Assembly (NCBI RefSeq): GCF_933775445.1
Contig: NC_065877.1
Location: 22,878,001 to 22,942,000, forward strand
From: Argentina anserina
Taxonomy: Eukaryota; Streptophyta; Magnoliopsida; Rosales; Rosaceae
Length of the DNA: 64,000 nucleotides
Direction: 5' to 3'
In this document: piece by piece, positions 22,259-34,298 of the stretch
How positions within the stretch are numbered: the first letter of the stretch is position 1
How the letters are laid out: each line of letters starts with the position of its first letter
The notes under the pieces: generated by a model
What the model saw: the letters and a program-made list of their open reading frames with translations, nothing else
Database searches by the model: none
What the model was told of the DNA's origin: nothing
Made by a program: the position numbers and the translations under genes

Positions 22259-25200
22259 TTATGCCGCATCAGGTTTAATCACTTGGGCAACCTTACCATT
22301 TTCAACTACCTCCCCATCCTTTGTATTCATATTCTCCTCAGCTGGAGCATCGGTCTTCCCAACGACCTCTAATACATATCGTTTCTCATTGATCTTTTCC
22401 TCCAGAGATGGTGCTGTCCCCTTCTCTGGTGCTCCATTTGCTTCAATGGTCACAGCAGATATTTCATCCTGTTTCTTGTCAGTACAGCCATTTCCTTCCT
22501 CTCCCTCAGCTTGTGGCACGTCTTCTTTGTTCTTTTCAGTTACCTCAGTAGCCAAAGCTACTTCGGCAGTTTGGTCCTCTGCTGCAACACCATTTGATTT
22601 TTCATCTTTTTCTTCACCTTGAGTTTCCTTGGCATCAGTCTGACTCTCATTCTTCCCATCCTCGGGGATAGTTTCTTCAGTTTTGGTATCTGTGGTCTTA
22701 ATTTGCTCAGTTTCTTCTGGTGATTTTCCTCCATTCTCAACCTGTTTCTCAGCTTCTGCATCTTTCATTTCAGTGTCATTTGTACCATCTCCTGCATCAG
22801 TAGTCTCCACTTTATTGTCCTTTGAACCTGATGATTTCCGGCCTCTTTTCTTTAAAGGCTCATTCTCCGGTGGAGGAGGAGTCGTCTTGACCTTTTCACT
22901 GATCCTGGATGATCTCCTCGGGGTTTCACCAGTACCCCAATCAAACTCTGACAATGCAGGGCTACCAGGATGTGATTTTAGGTACTGCTCCAATTGTTTT
23001 TTATTATTTATCTCCACCCCAGTTGGAGAAACGAACATGACTTCGTTTTTCCTTGGTGTAACTCCCGTTTTGGGTAAAAACTGCATAACAAAAAAAAAAT
23101 GATTGTCAACATTGACAACAACCACATTTAGATCAGTTAATTATCCTAAATAATGACATGATAACAGCAGTATAGCAATAATTAATTTCTCTATGTAAAC
23201 TGGAGGAATAAAGAGGAACAGGAAGAATGAAATAAGAAAGAGAGAGTTCTGACAAAAGATTTAGGGTGTATTATCAGCCCAAACAGAAAACTTGCGGGCA
23301 CATTCTGTGAAGATCTATATATGTAACACTACATAACTGTTGCAAAAAAAAAACCTTTAGTAGTCTACAAGAAAACAATAAAGCAGCATAATAAGTTTAG
23401 ATTCAATGGAGTCACAAAGTTTGTCCTGAGTCTAAACAATTGAGAGAGAGAGAGATAGACAGAATCATAAGAAACACCTCTGACATTTAGGTTGCATAAA
23501 AATAGAAGTACTACATAACTGTACAACTATGACTAATCTAGATCATCCATTATCATCTCAAACCTATGTAAGACACCTTAGGTTACACTGTCTCCTGTGT
23601 CCTTCCATAATTCTGCTCCACAGTTTCATTATCATTGCCTTTATGTAAAGCCACTTGAACCCGACATGGGATAGTTCTCCAACTGTATATAACAACCAAT
23701 GAGTGAAGTGCACCTCTTCGACCAGTTAACTGTCAAAGATTCTATTCTACAAAAGTTCCCTGCATGTGTTGCTTATTAAAACTTATTATTTCAAAACCAA
23801 CATGTGTAACTCAGACACACTCTTAGCTGTTTTCTACAAAATTTGTCTACACACACGGTATGACTGCACATCTTGCACTCCTTAAATGCTACATTGGCAG
23901 GAGATCAGCGGTGACGGCATTGAGGCATGCTATGAATGTATGTATATGAAGCCCTTACATGCAAGAAAAGAGTTATTTGAGACAAAAGGGAAGAGGGACA
24001 AACTTAAGCTTATACAGTTACTATGTCGAAGAAATTCATCACAGTTGCAGGTTTAATATCACTAGTTTTCTTATTTACTTTCAAAAAAGACAAGGGCAGA
24101 TATGGGGACTTTCTGGGGTGATAAGAACTAGAACACTGGTGATACAGTTCGCAGTATTTTAAGTCATATAAACCTTTTTTTAAAGTCATATGAAAAGGAA
24201 TAAGGACATAGGAAACTTAAGTATACATTAAAGATCTCAAACAAATTTATTACAGTATGAGATGCACGCTTAAAAAGGAAAATGATATGAAATTCCTAGT
24301 CATGTCCAGTTCTGAATACAGCCTTTAAAAAAAGGCATGCTAAATTCATCTAGGTACACTTATTGCTTCATTAACAATACGTAGTGGAGGTGTTAAATGT
24401 TGACAGATTTATCAAACAGTTAACCACCCAAAGGAGTTATTTTTTTTCTTTATTACGTAGATAACGTCGCCTACTTTCAATTAAAGATAAGGCAAGACCT
24501 AAGGCCATGCCAATGTTACCTAATTTCTCGTCCTTGCAGGTTAAAAGAGTTCACCTGACATCACAACCTCACATGCCTTGACTCTGTGCTAAACGCTAAC
24601 AAGAATTGCCTACTGCCGACCATAATATATGTTAACTCAGTAGTCACTATAATTAAGAAGTTTGCCAATTAAAACTTTCTCACTTATAAATACATATAGA
24701 CAGAGCCAGCAGTATAGTTTTAAATAAAGTACAGAAAGTATCATAATTTGCACCCTACAACTCCATGAGTATACATATTGTTTCCTCTCACAATATGTTC
24801 GCTAGCTTTCATAGTACTTTTTGAGTAAATTGGTTGCTCACACACATCAATGTAAATTATATAGGTGATTCATAATCAAGAATATTCTTCATATATCAAA
24901 ATTAGCGCCCCTTGCTAGATCTTTCTATATAATTGCTCACCCCTTCTTAAATTATTTCGCTCCACCCTCAACCAGTACCTAAATGTTGTATGAGGTTCAA
25001 ATATTATTTGCTATAACAGGTTTTGACTCCAAAGGATGGTACCAAGCTGACATATTAAAAATAATTGACATATTGACAAAATTGAAATATACTGTGAGAA
25101 AAGGCAGCTGATTGACCAAATCATGTGTACACTGACAGACATGCGACTGCATTACCTCACCAATTACATTTAGCAAACAATGATCACACGGCTAGCCAGT

Positions 25201-26363
25201 TACAACTAACTGGAGTCAAATATACTCAAAAAAGTGACAAAGAGACCTGTGTTGTGGAATTCGATTGCCAAATTTTTATTGGAAACAGTACCACCAATGG
25301 AAACCATCAAGTTTTCCATGTTTGAAGAAATATCCTAAGTTGTGGAGTCTGTGCAATTTGCAGCAAGTAATGGAGGAAAACACTTATTCAGGATTCAATA
25401 CAAAATTGTATTTCCAAAAAAAAAAAAAAAAAAAGGGATTCAATACAAACTTTAACTACCTTCAAGTTTTAAAAAATAAAAATAAATCAGCCTATGAATT
25501 AGCTCAGTTTTACATAAACAAGGGTGATTTGTTCAACAATATATTCAGATCAGACTAATTGCCAGTAAAATGACATGAGTCCAAAGATGTAACCCTCAAG
25601 AAATTCAGTTGTGAAATCATACAGAAAAAGAAGCCCCAACACCTCAAGGAATAATTTAAAAAGGGAGAACAATTTCGTAATTATGGTACTAATTCCAACA
25701 TTTGCATACAGAGCTTCAGGGCAAAGGATAAACATTTTTAAATACATGAGACTCAGGTTTACACACTGGTATATGTCTGAATGCTGTGTATGATTGCCCA
25801 AATCTTAAAGTTTAAGTAAAGTTTTAGAAAATTCATACTAGAACTTCCCACAAAATTAAAACTAAGGAAAATTACTAACTTTACTAAACGAATTTCTATT
25901 ATTCCTCGTATAAAATCAGGAACAAATATAAATTCAGATCAAACTCAGGACATAGAAAAAGGAAGAGAAAAATTCTTCAGTTCGCAGCAAATTACAATAC
26001 AGAATACAGATTCAATCAGCAAAGGAGTACTCACTACCTAAAAATAAAAAACTTAAAAACAAAACAAAAATTCAACAAACAAAGGTTTCAGAGAGTAAAA
26101 TATTCAATAAGAAAAAAATAAAAAGTTGCTCCCTTTTTTCTGGGCACATATTAGAAGGAATTCCCAAATTGCTCAGTAAGAAACCCTAGTTCCCAAAACC
26201 AAGTACAAAACAGAGTTCTACCACAAAACTAAAATTGAACCAAAATAACCAAACCCAGAACTAAAATCAAGCTACAGGTATAGAATATAAACAAAGATAA
26301 TTCATTGGTGCTTATTAACAAACCAACACACAGAAGCAAGTAGAACTTTGTCTAAGTAACAAT

Positions 26364-26395
<32 letters not shown>

Positions 26396-26465
26396 CCTTC
26401 TTCTTCTTCCAAGCAGGAGGAGCAGGGAGCTCAATAGCAACAACCTCATCCACTTTGTTCTCCAT
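22259..26465 (-). CDS. MBD10/11: Methyl-CpG-binding-domain protein, MBD10/MBD11 type
   Basis: Exon 1 is 26465-26397 (23 codons, [16 protein letters not shown], ending in a Lys run) and exon 2 is 23080-22259, giving 296 residues. The intron is 3.3 kb and falls inside the MBD domain, after WKKKK. The domain continues in exon 2 ([21 protein letters not shown] ... [13 protein letters not shown]). It is followed by the conserved [18 protein letters not shown] block that marks the plant MBD10/11 group. The rest is a long acidic, Lys/Glu-rich disordered tail with a nuclear-localisation-like KKRGRK. Plant MBD10/11-type proteins are nuclear, and direct binding to methylated DNA in this subgroup is uncertain. 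The splice donor lies directly against a (GA)n microsatellite, and a 14-G run sits about 115 bp upstream of the start. Confidence 0.9.
25405..25435 (+). mobile_element. Very short poly(A) retroposon insertion in the MBD intron
   Basis: A 31-base insert, consisting of about 11 bases, a 19-base A-run and one G, is flanked by an exact 14-bp direct repeat, ggattcaatacaaa (25391-25404 and 25436-25449). A-tail plus long target duplication is the signature of target-primed reverse transcription by a LINE. Only the extreme 3' end was copied. Confidence 0.75.
26364..26395. repeat. (GA)n microsatellite at the MBD exon 1 splice donor
   Basis: A GA/CT run of about 32 bases, with one interruption, directly follows the exon 1 end. 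The donor on the minus strand therefore reads AAG|GTCTCTCTCT. A weak donor (no purine at +3, no GTAAGT) inside a length-variable tract could make splicing variable. Confidence 0.6.
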
Positions 26466-27550
26466 TTCTTCTTCTGAGTATTCAAAATCCAAAGCCTCTC
26501 TCTAGTGTTACAGTTATAGTTGGGGTGTTGTAAGATTCTAGAAGACCATACGTGTTCATAAAGGATATATAATACACCGTGGGGGGGGGGGGGGACAAAG
26601 GCTCTTAACTCTCTTTTGTCTTTTCTCTCTCCCACATTTACTTTTTGGGAGCTCCACGAAATATCCACGATTTGAGTTACCGAGTTACCATTAACGCAAG
26701 TCAACAAGTTACCATTACAGCAAGTCAACAAGTTACCCCTGATTTTTTTTTTTTCATTTTTAGTTTGGGAGTTTCTATTCGTACCTCCTAAAATAACACT
26801 TAGACTTCCATCTTTTTTCTAGATAAATTTGACTTAATCAATGCATATGAAATTACTAAAAAACATATAACAATAAAAATAAAAGAAGAGAAATAATTTT
26901 TTACTTCTCTATTACAAAATACAAATATAGATAATTATATTTTATATTTATAGCTAGACAATTCAAATTTGGGATATCAAATTGAAATAAATGATTTAAT
27001 TGATTACCTTCTTTTTTTATAAACATCATTAGTCCAAATTTTATTGTAGTTGATAAACATTAAATTGAATGTGGACGATTTAATGTATAAACTATATAAC
27101 TATTGAATTTCTCATAAACTTTGATTTCAGCCAACAAAATAAAACTCGTTTATTAGAGATTATAATATTTCATATACGTTAATGAACAATACTTGTTAAT
27201 TAGAGGTTAAAATATTTCATATACGTTGATGTTATTATCAATGGATAAAAAATATAGTTTACCAATTTATTATGAATTTAGAAAACGAGTTGAAGAATTA
27301 TTGAATTAATTTGAGAATATAGTTTGTGTGATTATAATGTATTTTTCGAGTTATATATAATAAATTAATACATAATAATATGATTTGATATATTAAATTA
27401 TATAATTGGCATTTTATGAAAACTTTAAATGTCTAAATAGTATTTTATGTATCTATAAAAATTTACTGAATAAAAAAATTTAAATATTGTTTTTAGAGAA
27501 ATGAATAGAATCTCCTTTTAATTTTAATTTTCCACAAAAAAAGATGTTAG
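26466..27550. other. MBD promoter side and AT-rich intergenic sequence
   Basis: 26466-26760 is the 5' leader and promoter of the MBD gene. It includes a run of 14 G (26581-26594) and three spaced aacaagttacc/gagttacca words at 26680-26740. 26760-27550 is very AT-rich, with tttcatatacgtt duplicated near 27170 and 27220. No gene. The last five bases (gttag, 27546-27550) are the target-site copy of the copia element. Confidence 0.45.
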
Positions 27551-27736
27551 TGTTTGAGGATGAAAATACTTGTATATTATTGAATGATATGGGGGCCTAT
27601 ATATAGGCATTTACAACACCACAATCCCGTAGGATTCGGAGTCCTAATCTACTACGGAGATGCTAATCTATCTCCTAACAGGAAACCTATTAGGCTAAGA
27701 CACACATAAGGGTAGAATAGTAATTCTCCCGGAACA
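27551..27736 (-). repeat. 3' LTR of the copia element
   Basis: 186 bp, TGTTCCGGGAG...CTCAAACA in element sense. It carries a TATATATAGG TATA-like box and is directly preceded by the polypurine tract. It differs from the 5' LTR at about 27696 and 27704 (both transitions). Confidence 0.95.
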
Positions 27737-27923
27737 CTCCCCCTTGTGTCGCATGCCTAGGTTGCATGGTGCACACATCGTTGCCTCGGTAAAAACCTTG
27801 TCAAGCAAAACAAAAACCTCTTGGGTAAAACAAAAGCTTGATCGAAGGGAAAAAGAGCACAACGCACCAACTACTTAAGGATCTTAACATGTGATGTAGA
27901 CTCCCCCTGAAGTCTACCAAACT

Positions 27924-30900
27924 CTAGTGTTCCGATAAGCGACGCATGCCAATGCTCTTCACATGTTTCACAAAAGTAGATTTAGGCAAAGACTTGGTGA
28001 ACAAATCCGCAACATTGGATTCTGAACTCACTTGATTGATCTGAACATTCAAGAACTTCTGTTGTTGAACGTTGTAGAAGAACTTAGGCGAAATATGCTT
28101 GGTGTTGTCTCCCTTGATGAAACCTAACTTCGTCTGCTCTATGCAAGCAACATTATCTTCATAAATGCACGTAGGTTGATCAGTTGTAGAGACTAATCCA
28201 CAAGAATCACGAATATGGCGAACAAGTGATCGTAGCCAAACACATTCTTTCACTGCTTCATGGAGAGCGATGATCTCCGCGTGATTCGAAGAAGTAGCAA
28301 CAAGAGATTGCTTTGTGGATCTCCAAGATATCGCCGTATTCCCAATGGTAAACACATAACCGGTTTGAGAACGAGCCTTGTGAGGGTCAGAGAGGTACCC
28401 TGCGTCGGCATAACCAACTAACAAGTTGTTTGGAGTCTTTGCATCGGGGGAAAGAGCTGCACAGGACCGGTGGCTGCTCTCGGCACCGCGCACGGTCTCC
28501 ACGCCATGGCGGCCGGCGGCGTCGTTGCGGCGTACGGCGGCAAGGCCGGGGACGGCGACGGCGGTGGTGTGGGGAGATACCGTGGCGGTGTTCTCTCTGC
28601 AATAGGGGTAGAACAATCCCATGTCAAGGGAACCTTTCAAGTATCGAAACAAATGCTTGATTCCATTCCAATGACGTAGCGTAGGTGCGGAGCTAAATCT
28701 AGCCAATAAGTTCACTGCGAAAGATATGTCCGGTCTAGTGCATTGAGCAAGATACAATAGTGCCTCAATCGCACTAAGGTATGGAACTTCAAGACCAAGA
28801 ACGTCTTCATCATCCTCTTTAGGACGGAAGGGATCCTTCTTGATATCTAGACTTCGGACGACCATGGGAGTAGACAATGGACTGCATAGATCCATATTGA
28901 AACGTCGAAGCATCTTCTGCGTGTAATTTGACTGATGCACTAAGATGCCGTCGGCCCTATGCACAAGCTCAAGGCCGAGACAGAATTTCGTCCTCCCTAG
29001 GTCTTTCATCTCAAATTCCGACTTCAGATAAGACACGGTCTCTTCAATCTCATCAAGAGTGCCGATTATGTTCATGTCATCAACGTAGACCGCAACGATG
29101 ACGAATCCGGAATTTGTCTTTCGTATGAACACGCATGGGCATAGTTCATCATTCTTGTAACCCCTTCTCACCAAGTATTGATGCAACCGATTGTACCACA
29201 TTCTTCCGGATTGCTTTAACCCGTACAACGAACGACGTAATCTGACTGCATGAGCACTCCGTGGTCTGGAGGCACTTGATGGAGGTAAAGGTAGTCCCTC
29301 AGGAGCTTTCATGTATATCTCTGCGTCAAGATCCCCATAGAGATAAGCTGTGACCACATCCATAAGCTGCATGTTTAGTCTTTCGGACACTACCAGACTA
29401 ATAAGGTAGCGGAAGGTAATGATGTCCATAACAGGAGAATAAGTCTCTTCATAGTCAATACCAGGTCGTTGTGAGAATCCTTGCGCCACGAGTCTTGCCT
29501 TATAACGCACGATCTCGTTAATCTCATTTCGCTTACGAACGAAGACCCATTTATGTCCAACAGGTTTGACATCTCTTGGAGTCAATTCAACCTTTCCGAA
29601 GACTTCTCGCTTCGCTAATGAGTCAAGTTCTGCCTGGATTGCTTCCTTCCACTTCGGCCAATCTGCTCTGCATTCGCATTCAGCTACAGAGCGAGGTTCA
29701 ACGTCGTCTTCAGATATGATCTCAAGTGCGACGGAATAAGCGAAAACGTCATCAATGCATGTGGTGGCTCGGTTTCGGACCGACTGCTCACTTGTGTAGT
29801 TCACTGAGATTTCGTTGTTCTCTGGCATCAAACAAGGTTCCATAGCGTCCCACGGAAACACTTGAGTTGATTCATGGACATAGCTGTAATCAGAGACAAC
29901 TTCATACGATGGTGATTCATCGTTGATGACGCGCTGTGCCTTAGTCATTCGCTTCTTTCTAGGTTTTGAATCCCTAGAGTTTATCGGTCTTCCCCTTTTT
30001 CTTTGAGGAGCCGAGGCCGAAGCTGCTCCATGCTGGGCCATCTCAGCATCGTCGCCACAAGGGGCGCCGGCAACACCACGGCGTATGGTGGTGCCGCCGT
30101 CGGCCTCCGTCCCACTGTCAGGGGCGGTGCCAACGTTGCTAGGTCCAGGAGCTTGTCTTCCACGCCCGTATTTCGGGACATCCAACCGTGCCGGTACGTT
30201 CGCAGCGGGTATTTTTGATCTCGTCACTTTAGCAATATCTACAAAGCCGTCGGGCATCGAATCCGCGACTTTCTGGAGGTCGATAATGCGTTGCACTTCT
30301 AACTCACTTTGAGCAGTGCGGGGATCATAATGAGACATAGTGGGGACACACCACGTCAATTCCTGACGTTCATTTGGAATGATAACATTCCCATCTCCCC
30401 CTAACGACGGGAAGCATGTCTCATCAAAGTGACAATCTGCAAATCTTGCAGTAAAGAGATCTCCGGTGGTTGGTTCTAAGTAGCGGACAATCGTTGGGGA
30501 ATTATAGCCAACATAGATACCTAATCGTCTCTGAGGACCCATCTTAGTACGCAGTGGAGGCGTAATAGGCACATAAACGGCGCAACCAAAGATGCGTAAG
30601 TGTGAAATATTGGGTTCGTAACCAGTTACCATCTAGTACGCACTAAACGCTTGGTTAGCCGCAGGTCGGAAACGAATAAGTGTCGCTGCATGCAACACTG
30701 CATATCCCCACGCAGAGACCGGCAGGTTAGTACCCATAACCATTGCCCGAGCAACAAGCTGAATACGCTTGATGGTAGCCTCTGCTAGACCGTTCTGTGA
30801 ATGAACATGAGGAACGGGATGTTCAACTTCGATCCCAATAGACATGCAGTAATCATCAAAAGTTTTGGAGGTGAATTCTCCAGCATTATCCAAACGAATG

Positions 30901-31910
30901 GATTTGATAGTATAATCGGGGTGGTGAGCTCGAAGTTTGATGATCTCAGCTAATAACTTAGCAAATGCAGCATTCCTTGTGGATAGCAATGCGACGTGTG
31001 ACCAACGCGTCGATGCATCAACCAATACCATAAAATATCGAAAAGGTCCGCATTCTGGTTGAATAGGTCCACAAATGTCACCTTGGATACGTTGTAAGAA
31101 TGGAATGTTCTCGGTTGAAGCCTTAGCAAAAGAAGGACTTCCTTGAAATTTAGCAAGAGAACAAGCTTTGCAAAACGAGCGATGGGCATCAGAAATTGCC
31201 ATGGAGGCATGTGAAAGCACGGGAGGCATCACAAGCTCCTGTGAAGGAGGGGATGCCGCCACCGACGGCATGAAAGCCGTGGAGCTGCCGAGTGAGGCAT
31301 GCTCGGCCTCACCATGCGGTGCATGGGTCGGCACGGCCTCACCGTGCGGAGCACGGGTGAGGTGATCCTCCAATCGCTTCCGGGACTTGAAAAATGGATG
31401 ACCATGTGAATTCTTAAGAATTCTAATCATCATATCACGTCCAGGGTGCCCGAGACGGGCATGCCAAAGCATATAAGAGTCCGAATCACAAAAGTTGCGT
31501 TCAACCGCATATGATTCAAAGATCCGAATGGAAGTAAGATACAAACCATTCCCAAGACTCTTCATCTTCTCTAAGATGCGGCGATGGCCTGCTTTCTCAG
31601 AGGTAACGCATAGATATTCCTCTCCATTCTCAACATAAGTATCGAGGTGAAAACCATTGGCACGTATGTCCTTAAAACTTAGCAAGGTGCGGGGAGACTT
31701 CGGCACATAAAGAGCGTCTACGACGTTAAGAGTCGTACCATTAGGCAACATGAAAGAAGCAGTGCCTCTTCCTTGAATGATGGATTTCGAGCCAATCATT
31801 GTAGTCATCGAAGAAGTCGAAAACACTAGATCCGTGAACAACTGCCTGTGCCGTAGGACAGTGTGGGTGGTTCCGCAATCAGCTAGACATTCGATTTCAC
31901 CGCGGGACAT
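27924..31910 (-). pseudogene. Copia pol polyprotein with one in-frame stop
   Basis: Two abutting frames, 31910-30633 (425 codons) and 30632-27924 (902 codons), are in the same register and separated only by a TAG at 30635-30633. Part one: protease (CLADCGTTHTVL), the zinc-binding HARLGHPG...CKAC region, and the integrase core with its catalytic residues in QGDICGP, IRLDNAGEF and the Glu of NGLAEATIKR. Part two: the integrase end, reverse transcriptase (KARLVAQGFSQ, catalytic YVDD near residue 515) and RNase H (GYADAGYLSD ... ATSSNHAEI). Three GC-rich, Pro/Ala/Arg-rich insertions interrupt the conserved domains, at about 31230-31370, 30030-30200 and 28440-28610. The stop lies near the end of the integrase domain, so RT and RNase H depend on readthrough or a fresh start. 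If the TAG is a sequencing error the ORF is intact. Confidence 0.9.
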
Positions 31911-31918
31911 CTACAAAA
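31906..31918 (-). promoter_or_regulatory. Splice-acceptor-like motif fused to the pol start codon
   Basis: On the minus strand this reads TTTTGTAGATGTC, with the pol ATG directly after a TTGTAG acceptor preceded by a pyrimidine-rich stretch. The identical 13 bases precede and include the gag ATG at 33967-33955. Together with the donor at 34304 this would allow a pol-only spliced RNA. Inferred from sequence only. Confidence 0.45.
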
Positions 31919-32876
31919 TGACAATTAAGAGAGTCAGCGACACGGGAACAATTCTATACAATACGTCGTAGGATATTGTAAGAAAGGGAATCGGAACGAA
32001 GGTCGATCCCATCGAATGTATCACATGGCAATAGTACTACATTCTTCAACTAAAGAGTTGGAAATCATGGTATTGAAGCAGTGAAATACCAAACAGTAAA
32101 CGAGGGTGGTATAAACCATCCAAAAATGGTGTGGAAACACACACAAAGAGTACCGGTGAGTGCATATAACGGACTTGGAGAAAACCGGAAAAACAAACCG
32201 GAAAACCATGTCAAAAGAACTCTAAACCGGGTGAATTTTGGACGAGGAAAACGTGGCAGCAGGGGCTGCTGCAATATGCCGGAAGAATCACGAGAAAACG
32301 ACGAAAAAATCGTCGAAAAACTCGGTGGAAAACCGGCGGCACCTATTGCCGGAAAAACCGGCCGGCGGCTGTCGAAACTGGCCGGTATGGAGGCCGGGAC
32401 TTCAGGTCCGACAGGGGACGCCGGCAGGAGCCGAGTGGCGGTGCCGGAAACGCCGGGAAATGGCCGGAAGACGGCGAATATGCCGGCAAAACGTGCCGGA
32501 AACGCCGGAATAGTAACCGGGGCCGGCCAAGGCAAAACGACGTCGTTTTTCGACGTTCCGAGGTTCGTTTTCCGAATTTTAAGTTCCAAATTCACAATGT
32601 AGTGCTATTGGGGTCCCATGTGACCCAAAAGCGTCCAATTTAAAAACCACGTGAGTTGCACACGTTGATCATCATGCTAAGTGTCAGATAAATAAAATTC
32701 TCAAAGAGATCGTCTTGTAAGCAAGAAATGAGAAATTTTATTGAATGCCAATCTTTAATACATCACACATAAACTTCTAATTCCAAAATCAAAAGACTAT
32801 TACAAAGTCAATGAAAATAACAATGGCGGTCGGCCATAACGATACTTGAATCATAAAGCTAAAAAAGCTAAAACGA
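31919..32876 (-). other. gag-pol spacer of the copia element
   Basis: Roughly 960 bp. The gag-proximal 300 bp are AT-rich and carry the AATAAA. The pol-proximal part (about 32220-32530) is GC-rich and full of ccgg words, like a second leader. Long frames exist on both strands (32081-32602 plus, 32595-32065 minus) but both are low-complexity Pro/Ala/Arg/Gly sequence caused by the ccgg repetition. I do not call them genes. Confidence 0.6.
32737..32742 (-). terminator. Possible poly(A) signal between gag and pol
   Basis: AATAAA in element sense (context ATTCAATAAAATTTCTC) lies about 135 bases after the gag stop, in an AT-rich stretch typical of a 3' UTR. It would end a gag-only messenger. No downstream processing data are visible. 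Confidence 0.4.
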
Positions 32877-33959
32877 CTAATCAAAGTCGGGAGTATCCAT
32901 GGTAGCAACCGGAGGCCTAGCTTTAGAAGCAAGGGGCTCGGGTTTCATGGAGATATGGTGAGTCTCGATCTCATGGTCCTCATCCACATGATTCGATTCG
33001 GGTTGTAGAAACTTCTTGTAGGCGGAGTAAGCCTTGATCATCTCTTTGCTAGCGCGACAATCGCGATTAAAGTGCTTAAAGGAGCCACATTTGAAGGAGC
33101 CACATTTGAAGCATGGAGACTTGCCATTACCGGAAGTGGAGGCATTAGGAGGTGCACGGCCTCCTTGGAGTGTGGGACGGGGACGGCCTCCCCCTGAGGG
33201 TGCGGCGCCGCCACCATCACGGGTCCATGTATTGGACCGAGGCCGAGATCGGCCTTGTTGCCTCCCACTACGAGAGTTGTTATTTTGGTGCTGATATGGA
33301 GCGTTCCTTGATTGATTCTTTTGCTTAGGAGCTTTCCCATAGTTAGCCTGTGGCGTAGAAATTCTTTTAGTGCCAACAGGTCTATTATTGTTGTTGAGGA
33401 GAATCTCAGAATGTCTCTCCTTCTTAGCTAAGAGTGCCATTAAGTCGGCAAAAGACCGGATCTTCCCTTCCTCTACATGAGTGCGGTACGTATGAGCTTG
33501 AACCTCATAGTTGATTGGAAACGTGTCCAATGTCTTATTGAGAAGATCTAGGTCAGTCTTGATGACACCAACAGTGCCAAGATCGGATTGCAAGCATAGC
33601 ATATCCTGATTGAAATCATCCACTCTCTTATAGTCCAATAGACGGATGTTATCCCATCTAACGGTCAATTCAGGAAGAAACTTATCATGAACGTTGTTGT
33701 ACCGCAAGCGTAGTTTGTCCCATAATTCTTTAGGATCTTTTACGTTCAAGTATTGCCTCTTGAGAGTTGCATGGATGTGACGTCTCATAAAGATGAGAGT
33801 CTGAGTCTTAGCCATGGGTGGGAAATCAGCAGGAGGGTCGGCAAACATGCCTTCAATCCCTCGGCTCTCGAAAGCGAGTTCCATGTCGGAAACCCAGCGG
33901 TGGTATTCCTTTCCTTCTAGATCAAGAAGGCCAAATTCCGGTCGAGATGGCGATGACAT
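32877..33959 (-). CDS. Copia gag protein (UBN2-type) with altered zinc knuckle
   Basis: 360 residues. The N-terminal capsid region is of the retrotransposon gag/UBN2 type (EGKEYHRWVSDMELAF, LWDKLRLRYNNV, VDDFNQDMLCLQSDL), followed by a basic Asn/Gln/Arg/Gly-rich linker suited to RNA binding. The zinc knuckle at about residues 282-300 reads CFKCGSFKCGSFKHFNRDC. The normal CX2CX4HX4C is interrupted by a tandem 15-base duplication, so spacing is no longer canonical. The protein would form virus-like particles that package the element RNA. The start is directly after a TTTTGTAG acceptor-like motif, and a good donor (CCCAAG|GTAAAT) lies in the leader at 34304, so the gag messenger is probably spliced in its 5' leader. 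Confidence 0.88.
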   Translation of the reverse strand: MSSPSRPEFGLLDLEGKEYHRWVSDMELAFESRGIEGMFADPPADFPPMAKTQTLIFMRRHIHATLKRQYLNVKDPKELWDKLRLRYNNVHDKFLPELTVRWDNIRLLDYKRVDDFNQDMLCLQSDLGTVGVIKTDLDLLNKTLDTFPINYEVQAHTYRTHVEEGKIRSFADLMALLAKKERHSEILLNNNNRPVGTKRISTPQANYGKAPKQKNQSRNAPYQHQNNNSRSGRQQGRSRPRSNTWTRDGGGAAPSGGGRPRPTLQGGRAPPNASTSGNGKSPCFKCGSFKCGSFKHFNRDCRASKEMIKAYSAYKKFLQPESNHVDEDHEIETHHISMKPEPLASKARPPVATMDTPDFD

Positions 33960-33967
33960 CTACAAAA
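33955..33967 (-). promoter_or_regulatory. Splice-acceptor-like motif fused to the gag start codon
   Basis: Minus strand TTTTGTAGATGTC, identical to the motif at the pol start. Paired with the donor at 34304 it would remove a 344-nt leader intron. Confidence 0.45.
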
Positions 33968-34298
33968 CGAATACGGAATCGATTAGATTCAAGTATAATA
34001 GGAATTAGAAGGGGTGACGTATATGGTCACAAGAAAAATCGATGCAAGCGGCGATACTCATGATCGCACCCAAAACAGCGGTGCACTCAGGCGACCACAC
34101 GAAAATCGATTAACTTCCCTTTCAAAACAATCGTGACTCCCCCAGGACCGTCACACAGAAAACATCGACCAAGAGGGGAAACCCATCCCTCTATAGTCTC
34201 ATCGGCGTTATAAGAAAGGCCGGAATTAAGACAAGAAGAAGGCTAATAGCGCCCGATATAATATATCTATACGTTCAAAAGCGGGAACGTTTATAAAA

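Noticed and set aside
32065..32602. Overlapping long open frames on both strands (173 and 176 codons) in the gag-pol spacer
   Set aside because: Both arise from ccgg-type repetition, give low-complexity Pro/Ala/Gly/Arg peptides and lie within the copia spacer. No conserved motif is visible.
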